A stretch of DNA of 64,000 nt from Leuctra nigra (lineage: Eukaryota; Arthropoda; Insecta; Plecoptera; Leuctridae). The notes below the pieces were generated by a model. The model searched no databases, was not told where the DNA came from, and was given only the letters and a program-made list of their open reading frames with translations. The translations under genes were made by a program, and so were the position numbers. The stretch covers positions 25,695,151 to 25,759,150 of the forward strand of contig OW203765.1 of the NCBI GenBank assembly GCA_934045905.1. The letters run 5' to 3'. Shown in pieces: positions 22,879 to 36,145 of this stretch (the first letter of the stretch is position 1; every line of letters begins with the position of its first letter).

Positions 22879-23040
22879 CAGGTCACACCAATCAACCACA
22901 AGGAACTGAAAATTGCACACGTTTTTGAACGTAATCCTCTGATTGGTTGAAAAATGAAAATTAACAACTTCAAATTTTGCACGGTCATAGGGACCAACAT
23001 TTTAGAATTTTTTGCCAAATGTATGACATTTGATTTACTT
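22879..23040. repeat. Dispersed repeat, partner of 61687-61880
   Basis: Shared blocks in the same order: CCAGGTCACA, CAACCAATC/CACCAATC, GAAAATTGCACAC, CCTCTGATTGGTTGAAAA, and CATAGGGACCAACATTTTAG. Limits are approximate; no terminal structure found. Confidence 0.5.
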
Positions 23041-26000
23041 TTGAAAGTTTTGTCACATTTGTTTCCTCAAGATGATTGATCCTCAATTATTACTACTTCA
23101 TGATGCATTTGATTAGGCTGTCCTCACAACTATTTCCAAGGTCAGCAGAGCAGCAACTTTCATACGTATATTAATTCGTATGCAATACAAAGGCTCGCTT
23201 ATTAACGCGTTACACAGAGAGTTTTCCTATTTTTTAAACAATTAACAGCTACCATGAGAGCACGTGACTTGAAAGTTCAAATTCTGGCGCCAAACCGGCA
23301 CCAAGTGGCCGTGCCCCGGGGAAATTTGAAATTCATCACGTTCGATTCCTTCAGCAAGAATTTCGCACCACAACAAGTTAATTGCTAAACTGGAAGCAAA
23401 TTAGTTCGAATTCGAAGTCATCTAATTTGAGAAATCGTTTCTCTAACTGTAGATTAAGCAGTTACTAACGATTTGCTAACTGTAGATTCGGTAATTAATT
23501 TTAATTGATGACATTCGCAAGGCGATATATTTTATTACTGTGAGAATATAATCAATATGACACTCTATTAGGTATATTAAGAAGAAACTTGAGTATGTTG
23601 TACCTTTGATTATGCAAATGTCGAAAAGGTTGTTGCTGAACCATCAATTCGGCTCATCGGCGTTTGGCCAAAGAGATACGAAGCCATAAATTTTGATTAT
23701 CCTTCTATAAAAATGCACTTTAAATTAATTAAAATCTGGTTTGAATTTTATTGGTGAATTTTTACTACCTTCTGCAGATTAAAAAAATATATGATACTAT
23801 ATATTTTATATCCAAAAAATGTATCATTCTGGAGATTCACTATTTTATTTTTAAATGTGAAAATATATAAATGTTATATTTATTCGAGCTATTCATTTTT
23901 CTATGTATTTTATTTCAAATTAACTTTGAATTAATAAAATTAACTTTCAATTTATGTCGGCTAACAGCCGTAGATTTGGCAGCCATAAAAATGTATTGCT
24001 AACATCTTACTTTAGCAAGGCATATAGTTAGAGTTCAAAAGAAGGGAGGGAAAATTCACAAAATATAAATTTGTATCTCTAAGCTACCTATTAACAAAAT
24101 TTCGTCCTAAAGGACATTTGAAAAATATCACGTAATTAAATCTTCTGTATATTTGATGATTGAGAATTGTTTTAAAGTCTTGTTCGTCTTTGGAAGATGT
24201 CAACCAAAAAGTATAGTGTATTTCATGTGAATCTAAGATGTACACATTATTCGTAAAATATATTTTAACTGTGCACAAGTTATCATCAAATTAACAATTA
24301 TTGTTAGAAACTAATTTATTTTAAAATATTTGGTATTTTCGTTATTTTTATGCAAATTCATCACCTTCCCTGTACGTAATATTCCCCACTTGGCCACTCA
24401 TCGATTTGGGACCAACTTTCGTATCTATCTAAAGTGGTACAGGTATTTAATTTAATTTTCTATCAGATGATTTTTATAATAAAATTAAACATCACTGTCC
24501 TGATTCTCAAATGAATTGTATTCTTGTTTATAATGTGTATGATATTAAATGAAACAAAAGTATTGGGGCAGTGTTCCGATTTAGATTAAAAAAGTTAATT
24601 AGTTTGCGTAATTGTAATCAATTTGCAATCAATGTTTAGATTTCTAAAACAAAGTTCAAAGGTCACTAATTTGGAGTTCTTATTTGAGCAATATTACCTA
24701 AACAATCACAATTAGAAATAAGTCAAATTGCATCACAATGGGTGGTCTTAAATCAAAAAAGCTAATCACATTATTACCATTCTGACCAAACTAATGCAGA
24801 GAGAAGAAAGACCGCAACTTTTGGCCCACGGCTAATTCGTAACTAATTTTCGTCAGTCTTTTTCTACTTCGTACAATAGTCGTACAATAGTTCGTACAAT
24901 AGTCTTGAATACCAATGTTGATGCCCTCCTTTGTTGCATCAGCAATCATCATTCGTACGGCGTAATTGGAAATTATTTTGCAGACGAAATTAGTGGATGC
25001 AATAAAGGAGATATGCTATAACAAATTATAGCAGCGCATCTTTTTTGGCCTCAAAACTAATATGGTTTATTTTTCTTGTTACTACTGAAATTGTATTATG
25101 ATTTTTTTTTGGTTGGTAAAGAAGAAGTATGATGTATCCAAAAAGGAAATTTCTAAGTCTAGGTTTTAAAAATTATTGGCTTTATAATGGGATTACTCCC
25201 GTTATTTTAACATTATAAAATGAGTACACTAGTGATCAAATTGTGCACATACACTTATATAAAAATATAGAAAATGCTACATTAAATGTAGTATTTAGCT
25301 CAAAGTAATAAAAAATTATATGTAGACCTATATAGGTATTATACAAATATATTACCGTCTACTTACTAAAGTATAAGTAAGTACAGCATTTTACTTACAA
25401 TTATACTTTCACTTTAAATTTTGCATTCTCTTGACGGGTTACTCAATTATTTTTATTTTTTTAATTTGTTGTTTTTAAACAAATTTTAAATAATTAAGTA
25501 ATTGTTAGTGTAGTCGACCTAATTGTAAAAGCGTCTACAGATTTAAAATAACGAATATAGAACATTTAATGACGATCACCAAATACCAATACATCATTTT
25601 TATAGCACACCGAAATCAATAACATAAACCTTTGTGGTTAGACTTGTTTAGAATTTCATTTCTCAGATAGCATTAGTCCTGCATGGACCATCATTATCAC
25701 ACCTTTCCAGATCGCACAAATCTATGACGTGCAAAACACCACCTTATTTGATAGACCAACATTTGAAATCAATCCTTTAGGCAATTCAAATATTTGCACC
25801 AAAAACCATTATAATTCAGTAAAATATCGATACGAAATTTTTTAAATTTTCACAAAGCAACGTTTATCTTTGTATTGATGTTTGATAAAATTATTGAAAT
25901 GATTTCATGTTTCGTTTTCAAGATATAAGATATTTTATAGAAATGTGCGTCTATATTCTCACACGATATTCTATACCTTGTGGTCTGGACATAATATAAT

Positions 26001-29000
26001 AGAATGAACAACCAGTAATTTAACAGGAACTCACGTAATGCATTCGAGAAGATTAAATAAAAAAAGGACAACCTGTTTTTCGTTAGGCGTGAAACTGGAA
26101 TATATCGAAAGAAGACGACTTTGTTTTCAACTGCGCAATGTGCAAGATAAGTATATAGTGTTATAGTTTTATTTTTAAAGTTAGAACAATAAGTCTCGAA
26201 ATGGAATGGAAATAAGTAGCTATTAGAGTGATAGAATATGAGTTGGAGCTACACTCATAGACTCGTGCTGGTAATTTAATATGATATGCTTTGATTATAG
26301 CGGTAGTGGAGAAAGAAAAGCGGATACCGACCTTAACTTTGAAAAGAAATCCGGGCCAAGGTCATTTAAGATTATCTAATACTGTCTGTTAGATATTTGA
26401 AATATTATTTATAACAATTTTATGCACAAAGCTGCCTCCAATAAATACTGATGTACTTTGTAATGTGTGAGAGGCTATTGAAGATAGTACACAATATTTT
26501 TAATAAAAATATATTTAGTCATGGACGTGATATCGAATCAACAATGAATTTTCATGTACACGCACAGACTTCATAATTCAAAGTCAAAGTTCACCAAAGT
26601 TAGAGATCGAATAAAAGTTACTTTTTTGTGATTTTAACAATTTTGACGATTTTACAAGGTGTTCACTTTTTTTAATTCACAATTACTATTGTTTCTTTTA
26701 GCACCAAGTAACACTTTAGATCCAATTAGCCACTGGATATAACTGTTTGCTAATATTTGTTAATGGGAATACAAAATACGTTTGAACCTGTACTATACGC
26801 TTCATACATTTTGAAATAAATTGCAAGGAACAAAATCGGCTTAATAATAATTGCATACATAACGGAACAGGACAATTATAATTCAGAAAATAAATTAGTA
26901 CATGTTTCAATAAATAAACCATTGCAATTATTGGCAACAGTAACCCCTTTATAAATGTTAAGTGTATAAAATATAAATCATATCAATAAATAATACCTTG
27001 ATATTATAAATATCATTGTTCAAGATAAGAATAACAAATAAAGTTTATACAATAGGAACCAGTTGTTGAAAAGAACTCTTTCCAAAGCCCTTCGGCTCCT
27101 CAGTGTCTGTACATAACTGCACAAGTCGCCTTTCAACCAGGGTCATCACTGGTCAAAGAGGTCAGAATTTGAATAATTATCGTGAAAATGATAGTTTATT
27201 ATTATGCCGTCAATGCAGTGTATGCAATCGTAAATGCTTTTAACCCATAGCCACCTTGAGTCATTCGAATCATTCAGACAGAATGAAGAGAAAGATAGCT
27301 GTTATATGGAGATAGGTTTTTATCAAAATATAGGAAGAAATTGACAGGACAGTCCATGTAAGCATGTAACATGCACAGTAAGAAGGGATTGATTTTCCTT
27401 TGATTCCATGCATTTTTAGCAAATTTCTGAAATAAAATTCAGAACATTCCAAAATTGTTCCCGCCATATATTTAAATATGTCCAGTCACAAACTCGAAAG
27501 GAATCAAATTGTCACTGACGTTTTCAAATTAAGTTACACACTTGAAATCATTTTTAAAAAATCATCTATTGTACAGTATTGGCTGTATTTCTCTTCACTT
27601 CACTTCAGAGCCTGATAAAGTAAACATAAACATGAAGATAAATCACTATAACAACCCAGAGTTATTCCAAGGAATATTTTATCTTAACAATGAATTAGGT
27701 AGACAAATTTACAGTTATAACTTGAAAGAGAAATGCTAAGTTGGAATTATACGTACTTGTCAAGAAAATGGTCAAGTAAACTTGGATAAATGCATTTGTT
27801 AGTCAAATATTTTGGATGCTATCATAAAATTAGTTTGGTAAAGCATAAATTTAAAAGCCATTTTCGTGAGAATACAGCAACTGAAAATATTAGACTCAAT
27901 TCAGTTTATTCTAAAAATATCAGACAGATGAAGATTAAGCCTTAAAAATAATATTGCAGGATCATTTGGTGTTTTCAGCTATGGGCTAATGATTGTTAAA
28001 TAAAAAAAAAACAGACAAGTATTAAAGAGCAATAAAAAGCAAGGGCTAGACAGGCTTTATGATTTATAGAAATGAAGTCAATTAAATACAGACGTGGAAA
28101 CTCCAATTAATTAAATTTTTTTACCAAAATAAATTGATGTGTTTTCTTATACAAAAAAAAAATTGCAAAATTTAAGCGTCCCTAATTACACCAATTAGGA
28201 TAAATATAACGGGGGGGGGGGGCGCCAAACTTTCATATATTATTAAGGGGGTTCGAATCCTTCCGCCAATCTACCTGACATTGTTGTCTTGGCACTTAAA
28301 GTGTTCAATATTGCGAGGGTCAATTTCTATTCAATAACCAAAAACGTTGTATGAAAAAGGTTTTATTTTATGAGGGTCTGGGAAATTTATGACTATGGAA
28401 CGTGCTGTAAACAATGAAACTCTTGAGTTAGGGGGGGGAGTACTGAATATCTTGAGGCCTCACTAACATAATCATAATTAATTTTATTTCAGTATTTAAT
28501 TTTTTCCCAATTAAATATTAATGACATTACATTATAAAATAGCAGACTGACAAATTGTAATGATTCCGGATGTGCACAAAAAATACCGATTTTTTATATT
28601 CAGCCGTTTTCTTATGCAGGTGGCCCGAATGAAGTTTTCATTAAAGTGTACTCACTCGTACAACCTGCATTCTAATTAGGGCAAATTGCTAGAACTCATT
28701 TAAATATCATAAAATAGCCAGATAATGCCCTGTGTGACTAAGCTATTTTATATTGCCGTGAGTCTTCAGGTTCAACAACAAATAATTGTGAAAGTCCAAA
28801 TTTCAGTCACTTTTGGGTTTTAAAATCTCATCCCTTCATGCAACCTTAAGGACAGTTCGAAGGGAAAATAGAAGATGGTTTTGGGGCGTAATCTTCCAGT
28901 CTATCCCAAGGTCGTTTTTATTTTGCGTCACTTTAATCATTTTGAGTTTAGTTCAGAGAAAAGCAATATGATAAATTTGATACATTGATAAATGATTAAT

Positions 29001-29917
29001 AATTCAATATGAACATGATTCATATTTCATGATGAAATTAATATGAGAACTGAAATTGTAAAATTTGAAAAATTTGGTGTGACGAGATGTTATTCTAGCA
29101 GATTTGTAAAATTCAAAGCGAAAAATAATGACGGACGTCGTTATTACCTACCTGAAATATGTTTTCGTCATGAAATTCAAACTCAAAATTCATTTGTCCT
29201 CTTGGAGGGAAAAATGGCATGTTGAATTTCAAATATGTGACATCATTTCTATGTATCCAACAATGGTGTTATCATGGTGATTTACTTTGTTGCTAAGGCA
29301 ACATAGCAAGAAATGATGTCAATGAAAATCTGACTGTTTTAAAATTTTAAGAATTCCGTCATACTTTGCAAATCGATTTGTTGAAAACTATTCACCCCAC
29401 AAAAAAATAATAACATTTCTAAGTTCAGACACCTGCATCTTAAGATCCCATAATTTTCCCCCATAATCTCCCATAATTTGACCATGATTATAACATCTAA
29501 TTTAGGTACATTGCACTTCCTTATTATACAATGAAAAGTTTTAAATACTCTTGTCTTTCAGAATGGCATCTTGCTCCCCCCACCCTCCTCCAATGCTGTA
29601 GGCGCCAATGACAACTGCAGTCAAAGATGGCTGATTCTACCTACCTGCATGATGATCCAGAACTGACCAAAAGTGTTTTATATCTAGTGATTTAGGTAAG
29701 AGTGGTAGGAGTCGGTAATTTTACTCCAGTTTTATTATTTTTCGAATGTTCTGTCTCAAAGAATTGACAATAATAATTCTGAATAATTCTTTACGAACAG
29801 TGAATAAAAAGTAAAAGATGGATTTCAAGAATAAATAATGGTAAAATACTCATTCTTCCCCGTGGTACTTGAGAGCAGTTCCACCCTCGCAAACACGCAA
29901 AACGCTTCGCCATTTCA
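23041..29917. other. Long AT-rich region without a recognisable gene
   Basis: Scattered short frames only, none with a domain, a signal peptide or splice-consistent neighbours. A G-tract at about 28211-28222 is followed by GGTTCGAATCC (28250), a perfect tRNA B-box word with no A-box partner. Could include introns of genes not seen. Confidence 0.45.
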
Positions 29918-30340
29918 TTAGGTTTCACAAGGACATGTGCACTTCTTGTCCACGAAGGGACCTCCGTAATAGACCAAAGAGGTGCTGACTGCCTCTGCAA
30001 ATCTGTTCCTCATCTGTGGAGTCTCGGGGTCGCGACATGTACATTCTGTGACACGTTCCACACAGCGCGAGCAGACATTGTGGCTGTTACGGCATATGAT
30101 GATGGGCGGCAGACAATACTCCAGACAATCAGGACATACCAGCAGTGTGTTTACATAGTCTAGTTTCTTTCGCCAATCCCTTATTTTCTTCTCTAGATAG
30201 TTTAGGTCCTTCCTCTGTTCCTCTGTCTTCTGTAAATCTTCTAGGTTCTTCCTTAGTTCCTCATTTGTCTTCTGTACATCGTTTAGGTTCTTCCGTAAGT
30301 ATTCATTTTCCATCCGCAGTCTTGAATTGTTCCCTCCCAT
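29918..30340 (-). CDS. SINA-like RING protein with N-terminal coiled coil (short)
   Basis: The exon opens after a good acceptor (TTGCCTTTCACAG, - strand), giving ATG at 30340 and 140 aa to TAA at 29918. Residues 1-75 are a charged coiled coil with near-repeats LRKNLNDVQKTNEE / LRKNLEDLQKTEEQ. Then comes a RING of SINA/SIAH type: CPDCLEYCLPPIIIC, HNVCSRC, CTCRDPE. Known of the family: E3 ubiquitin ligases whose RING binds E2 and whose C-terminal zinc/TRAF-like domain binds substrate. Here the protein stops at KKCTCPCET soon after the RING, so the substrate domain is absent. The start MGGNNS (Gly2, Ser6) fits an N-myristoylation signal. Either a short RING gene or a truncated duplicate; no stop interrupts it. 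Confidence 0.6.
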   Translation of the reverse strand: MGGNNSRLRMENEYLRKNLNDVQKTNEELRKNLEDLQKTEEQRKDLNYLEKKIRDWRKKLDYVNTLLVCPDCLEYCLPPIIICRNSHNVCSRCVERVTECTCRDPETPQMRNRFAEAVSTSLVYYGGPFVDKKCTCPCET

Positions 30341-30403
30341 GTTCTGTGAAAGGCAAATGTACAAACAATTTAAGGAAGAACAGTTTAGTAGTCCGAACAA
30401 CAA

Positions 30404-32147
30404 ACTTTGATCTTATGCCCTTTAGGGGTCTTGAAAGTTAACCCTGCATCATATTATTAAAAAATCAAAAGAGCACTATTCATTCCTAAAGTTTAAAGTA
30501 CCGCTAGGAATGCTTGAAACTTTCATTATCGAATTTATTGTACTAGTAGTCTGTAGGAACTTACCTATAGCTACTTAAAAGCCACAGGTTTCCCTTTTAA
30601 ATTATTTGTAAAAGTAATTATTACCTAATTTTACAGAGAGAACGGGGATATACCTATAGAGGAGCCAATTTAGTAGATTTATTTCCCCTTCTCTCCTCGT
30701 GGTATGCATATGGAAAGAGTTGACAACGCTCACGTTAGCACTATATGCTCTAATGATATAGCTACTGTGTAACCTCCTGCCAAGATGAACTCATTTTCAT
30801 GGTACATTTGAAACGGTAGTGTAACGCGTGTGAGCCATATTTTTGCTAACTATACATTATTTTTACCTTAAAAGTTGATGTTGGACAGATTTCGAGCTGG
30901 AGAAGAAAAATTCTTCGATAAGAAAAACCACCAAGTACACGGCTCATAAAACGAAGACAAAAATTCGCTTCGACCATGTCAAGAGGAAGCGTTGTTTTTC
31001 AAGCAAGGTCACAAAAATATGCCACAAAAACGTCTGAATTTGCTTATTCTTCTATATGAAATGTTTTGGTTTGCCAGCCAATAGTTCATTCCAGTTTGAC
31101 AATATACCTAAATGAAGTAGAACCCACGATAATACAAAGAAAAGAAAAGTCTCACTGTAAATGAGAATTGTCTGGGAATGAAAGGTTTAAATGAATTCAT
31201 CTTCATGTCATTTTATAGTCATTTTACATCAAATGAACCAAGTCAGAAACATACTCTTTGGGATTTAAATACAACTAGAGAGCCCCGCCATGTAACACAT
31301 GACCTAATCAGTAATCACAATATTTTCTGATCAAGGTATAATAGAGAGTAACCCTTGAACAACTCTTGCTGACGAATTGACTGATCGTGACAATTGACTT
31401 GACCCTCACGGAACTACCGATCTCAATGGCTAACTCAATTCTAAATCTTGATATTTTTTTCAAAACAAACCTAAACAATAATTAAATATGAATGGATCTG
31501 TTCAGTGAAGAATTAACCCAAAGTGACAGTTTCCAAATTAATATACTTACTTAGAATATTGAAAACAACAACTGAAAAAGTTATGAACGAATCTAAACGA
31601 ATCCAAATTCTGAATTCGAAATCGTACCCAAATGAGTTAATTATACGAAACAAATACGCAACATAAACAATTACAGCACAATCAAAAATTTCCAACATTA
31701 AAAATTTATGCTAAGAAAACACGGGAAACACTATCAAGTTTATATGAAAGAAGATTAGAAGAGCATTTCTGTCGTTGTCTGACTACTCTCACGTGACCTT
31801 ACTTTCCTCACTGCTATTTGGTCATGATCGATATTTAGCACAAAGTATACTTGAAGCCCATGGTCAAGACTGTGTATAGTAGAATATAATGCGATTTATT
31901 CAGGTCTCCACATAATAAGATTCAACCTGATTATATAAACGTACGCATCTCTGCAGAAATCACAACAATTAACAACAATGGTACTTTCAGTTTTCAATAT
32001 ACTCAAATCATTTTCAAAATGCGATGTGACGTAAGGAATTTTTCTCGAGTGTACCACTCGAGAAAAATTTACAATATCAGAAAAGTTCTCTTGCGCCCCC
32101 CTCCCCCCACCCCACACAACATTCTCAACCCCCAAAATAACATATAA
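30404..32147. other. AT-rich region upstream of the RING ORF
   Basis: No coding exon recognised; may include the 5' exon or promoter of the RING gene. A short palindrome (TTTTTCTCGAGTG/CACTCGAGAAAAAT) lies at 32039-32069. Confidence 0.45.
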
Positions 32148-33470
32148 TCTAGTGGAGCGGTCGCTCCACCCAGCCAAGTCGTACCGTACACTCACAGTCA
32201 CTCAACATACCGTAAATGCCTAATAAACCGAGGAGCAGACCAAACACTTTTACTGTAAGCAACAACATGGCATTTTCGGCCTACTGGATCATAAAATTGG
32301 AAAATCTCACATTGTTGTGAAATATCTTAATTTCGAGCTATGGCCCACCCCACTCCATATACTAAATTTGGGAACAATAGGTTATGCCTTTGCGTGCTAG
32401 AGGGCCGTGAAAACAGTGAAATTACACCCCTTTTAAAACCTATCTGATGATGATATCAGGAAACACCGCTATCACCGCCACAGCCTAAACGGCTTAGCCG
32501 ATCGATCTGAAATTTTTACCACATGTGCACTTTTGGCGTCTGAGGTGCCTTTTTATAAATCAAACCGGTAGTCGCCATTTTGAAACCGGAAGTGACGTCA
32601 TATCTCAAAAACGGCTTAACCGATCGGAACGAAATTTGCGCCAATCGATTCAGACGGTCCTCTTTATGAAATAACAATAGTTAAATTAAAGTTTTCTAAT
32701 TACTGAAACCGGACATGACGTCATAGTTTAGCGAAATCTGCTTAAATTCACTTCCCTTTATATAAAAACCAACTATATATTCAGAAGGCTTATAATGAAA
32801 TATTAGTATTTATATACATATTAATACCTACAATGTGTAAGAGCTTTTAGCCGCCATTTTAAAAACCGGAAGTGATGCCATATCTCGAAAACGGCTGGAC
32901 CTATTGGAACGATGCTTTCGCAATTCTTCATGGCATATCACTTTAAGTTTAAATTTAGCTCCAAACAATATTTTTTTAGTAACTAATTCGGAAATGGCGT
33001 ATTTTTTTAAAGGAATTAGCCATTGTTGCCCTAATAAGTTTTACAAATTGTGTAAATAAACTAAAAAAATAAGTGATATCCCCATAAAAAACACTCCGTG
33101 TAAAAAAACAGCCAAGTCTCTTCAACTAAAAAAAAAATATGAAATCTAAAAATTCTGCACTGAAACGTAGTGATATCAAAAAATGTGCCAAGACAAAACT
33201 TTATTTGAAAATTAAAAAATACTTGGCGCATCGTTTTTTTAGGGCATTGTAGGTATAGGTACTATAAGTATATGTATTTATATCTAGCCTATACTTCTAA
33301 GCTATTTATATACACGATGCGCCAAGTATTTTTTAATTTTCAAATAAAGTTTTGACTTGGCACATTTTTTTATATCACTACGTTTCAGTGCAGAATTTTT
33401 AGATTTCATTTTTTTTTTTTTTAGTTGAAGAGACTTGGCTGTTTTTTTACACGGAGTGTTTTTTATGGGG
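32148..33470 (-). mobile_element. FB-A6: foldback/terminal-hairpin element
   Basis: Hairpin end at 32148-32170; arms 33080-33234 and 33313-33470. Both arms carry copy-specific changes (GAAACGTAGTG in place of GAAAAGTAGTG; CTGCACTG in place of CAGCACTG). Confidence 0.88.
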
Positions 33471-33956
33471 TTACATTTAAATGTTGCTTTTCATGTGGTT
33501 CTATTGAGTCAAGGTCAACAGAGTGAAATTGTATTTTCTTCACTGCCAATGGATTCACGGCTTCCTGAAGTTTCAAAGTTTCGAAAAAAGTGTGTTTTTC
33601 CATGATATTGTGCATTCCATGTAATATCTCTCGAAATACTCAACGGATTCGATTGTAATTGTGTGCACTTTATTTGGCTCGAAATTATCTACAGGAAAAG
33701 TCCGGGTTTGATTGAAATTGAGCTGAAATTACGATTTCTATAAAGGTCTATCGTAACGCAACTTCCGAGCTCAAGGTCAAAACTGTGCATTAATAGTAAA
33801 TGATTTTGTACATATAATGTCAAGAAAGAGTGGTCACAAATTTTTGTGTAAGCTTGGAGTGAATTTTGTTCTGAGAAACGGGGCATACATTTTGAGGGCT
33901 TTGCTTTTTTGACTTTCCGCTCTTGCTTGAGCCACTGTAACAATTTAATCCACTTA

Positions 33957-34112
33957 GGCCCGGAATAACCAAAGTTAAATTATGCTGGATTAACTAACTT
34001 TTGGATTAAATTCAATTGTTTCACTCATTTTGAGGTATCTGATTGGCTGTGCCGCCAATTTAGTCCAATATTTAGTTAATCCGGCTCAGATTAACTTTGG
34101 TTATACCGGCCC
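33957..34112. mobile_element. MITE (GGCCCGG family, copy 2)
   Basis: Starts GGCCCGGAATAACCAAAGTT, ends AACTTTGGTTATACCGGCCC, flanked by TTA (33954-33956, 34113-34115). TIR of about 24 bp with one small difference. Confidence 0.8.
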
Positions 34113-36080
34113 TTATTAGAACAATTGTTTTTGAAAATTAAGAAAAAAATTATTATACATTATATTTATAATACTAATATATTGTTTTCACGTTTTACAA
34201 TAAAAATAAATATAAAACAAAATAGATATTTTAATTTTATTTTTATTTTTAAAAAATATTTTTGATTTGAGTGCGTTCATTTGGGCCTTTTTTGACATCC
34301 CTTCTTTATTGTTAATGACACAAGTACATATGGCATGTACCTACTACTGCCATCCAGTGAAAATATTTGTTAGGTAGGTACCTATACTCACAGTAAATCT
34401 GGTTAATTCAGCATTCAAGATATCATCGTAATTCTGGTGATAGAGCTTGTTAGTGAAAGATGTCCGTAACGAAGGCGCAGCTGTTAAAAATACAGGTGGT
34501 CCACAATTGAAGACGGCAATCAATTAGTATCAAAACACATACAATCAAGAGTCCAAGCTCTGTGTAGTCAACCTATCATTCTGATGTCATTCATTGACGA
34601 CCAGTTTTAATCTTCAATTGAGATCATTTGATTTGAGTCGGCACCTTGGAATGTTGCCACCACCTAACAGAGATCAGAGATTATACGTCTCATTAGACCA
34701 GATGAGGCGCAAATAAACCATCGGATCTTCTGCAGATAACTGCAAGAAGATCGTGCGAATGATTCGAACCAAGTACCAACTCTCAGTAGTTGGGTGTAGA
34801 GTACCCCATTACTCTAATGGGGGGGGGGGGGGGGGGGGGTCATACAAGAAATGCATGGCCATGACTGTGGCATCTCTTTCAGATCAGTTAAGCCGAGTAT
34901 CAACAATAAATTAATTTCCCAGTGAAACCAATAAACGGATCTTGCTAGAAATAAGTAAGCTAGAACTTTATAATAATACATTTCTTGTGAGAAAATTGCC
35001 ATATGGTACGTTTCTTCGTTTGACCTTTAACGCAAAAAACATACTTTCACACAAAATCCGGCTCCAGTCATAGTTTAAAAATATACCTACACGATACTTC
35101 GAACTGAAGAGTGTAATATTAGTATTTAGAGATAAGTTCTGTCTGTAAAATCGTAACATGGGACCCCATGTTCATGTTATTATCCCAATACTTTTTCATC
35201 CCCAAAGTTGCCATTTCAGAGGCCCAAATCAATTTCGATTGTTTTAATATTGCAACAAACGCCCTGAGGTATAGTCAGACCCTGTTATATAACCACAGAT
35301 CGTCGTTTCGGGCAGCGTCTTCCCCCTTTTATTGAATTTCCATTTCAGCATTTTATCGAAAATTACATATTTTAATGGTTGGGTTCCCCTGGCTATGTTC
35401 CTTGCGGTTTTAAAACAATAATTATATGTAGTTATGTAAACACAGGTACTTGAATTTAATCTAGTGTTAAATGAAAATTGTTTATAGTTCTGATAATTTA
35501 ACCCTAATTAATATGAATTAAGTTGTTTCAATTATTATTTTATGACCAGAGCTGAAGCTATTTACTCTTAGACCTGCAAAATGGTTCCATTTTTACCCTT
35601 GAATATAGTAATAATATCTTGTCATTAAAAAAATTATACAGATCATAAATGACGCCTACCCATTTTACTTTCAACATTTCAGATTGGAGAGAATTTAAAA
35701 AATACGAAGTGATTACTAGGTAGTTTGTAATCATGGACTAAATATTTAATGAGACAATGATTTAATTGATTAAAATTTCAATTAATTATATTACACTGTT
35801 TCTTTTTCAGTCGACTCGATACAAAAATGTGTCCACAAGAATAGATAAGTATTGGACGTTTGCATCACTTTAATCAGATTTCTTACCTATCCAAATTTTA
35901 AAATGTATTTATTAAATAAAATTTTGCCCGATTTTTTTTTATTACTACACAACACACCCCCAGTCCAGATATTGAGGTGATAGCTCAAAAACTATAGTAC
36001 GTCTGCCTTCATTCATTCACTCAAATTTAGTAAAGTGACACCAGTCATTTTGAAGGATAATACTTTATATATAAATCTTT
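34113..36080. other. AT-rich region with a long G homopolymer
   Basis: No gene seen. About 20 consecutive G at 34820-34839. Otherwise unstructured. Confidence 0.5.
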
Positions 36081-36145
36081 ATTAACAGACTCTGCCGAAA
36101 ATTCGGTTGCCAAAAAGACACAGAATAACAATACAATTGAAAATA
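36081..36145 (-). repeat. Dispersed repeat, partner of 43284-43350
   Basis: On the - strand ATTCTGTGTCTTTTTGGCAA, then CAGAGTCTGTTAATAAAG, matching the + strand at 43284-43350. Probably the 3' end of a retroelement or SINE. Confidence 0.5.

Noticed and set aside
28250..28260. Perfect B-box word GGTTCGAATCC
   Set aside because: No A box or tRNA-like structure at the right distance upstream; the upstream sequence is a G-tract and AT-rich DNA.
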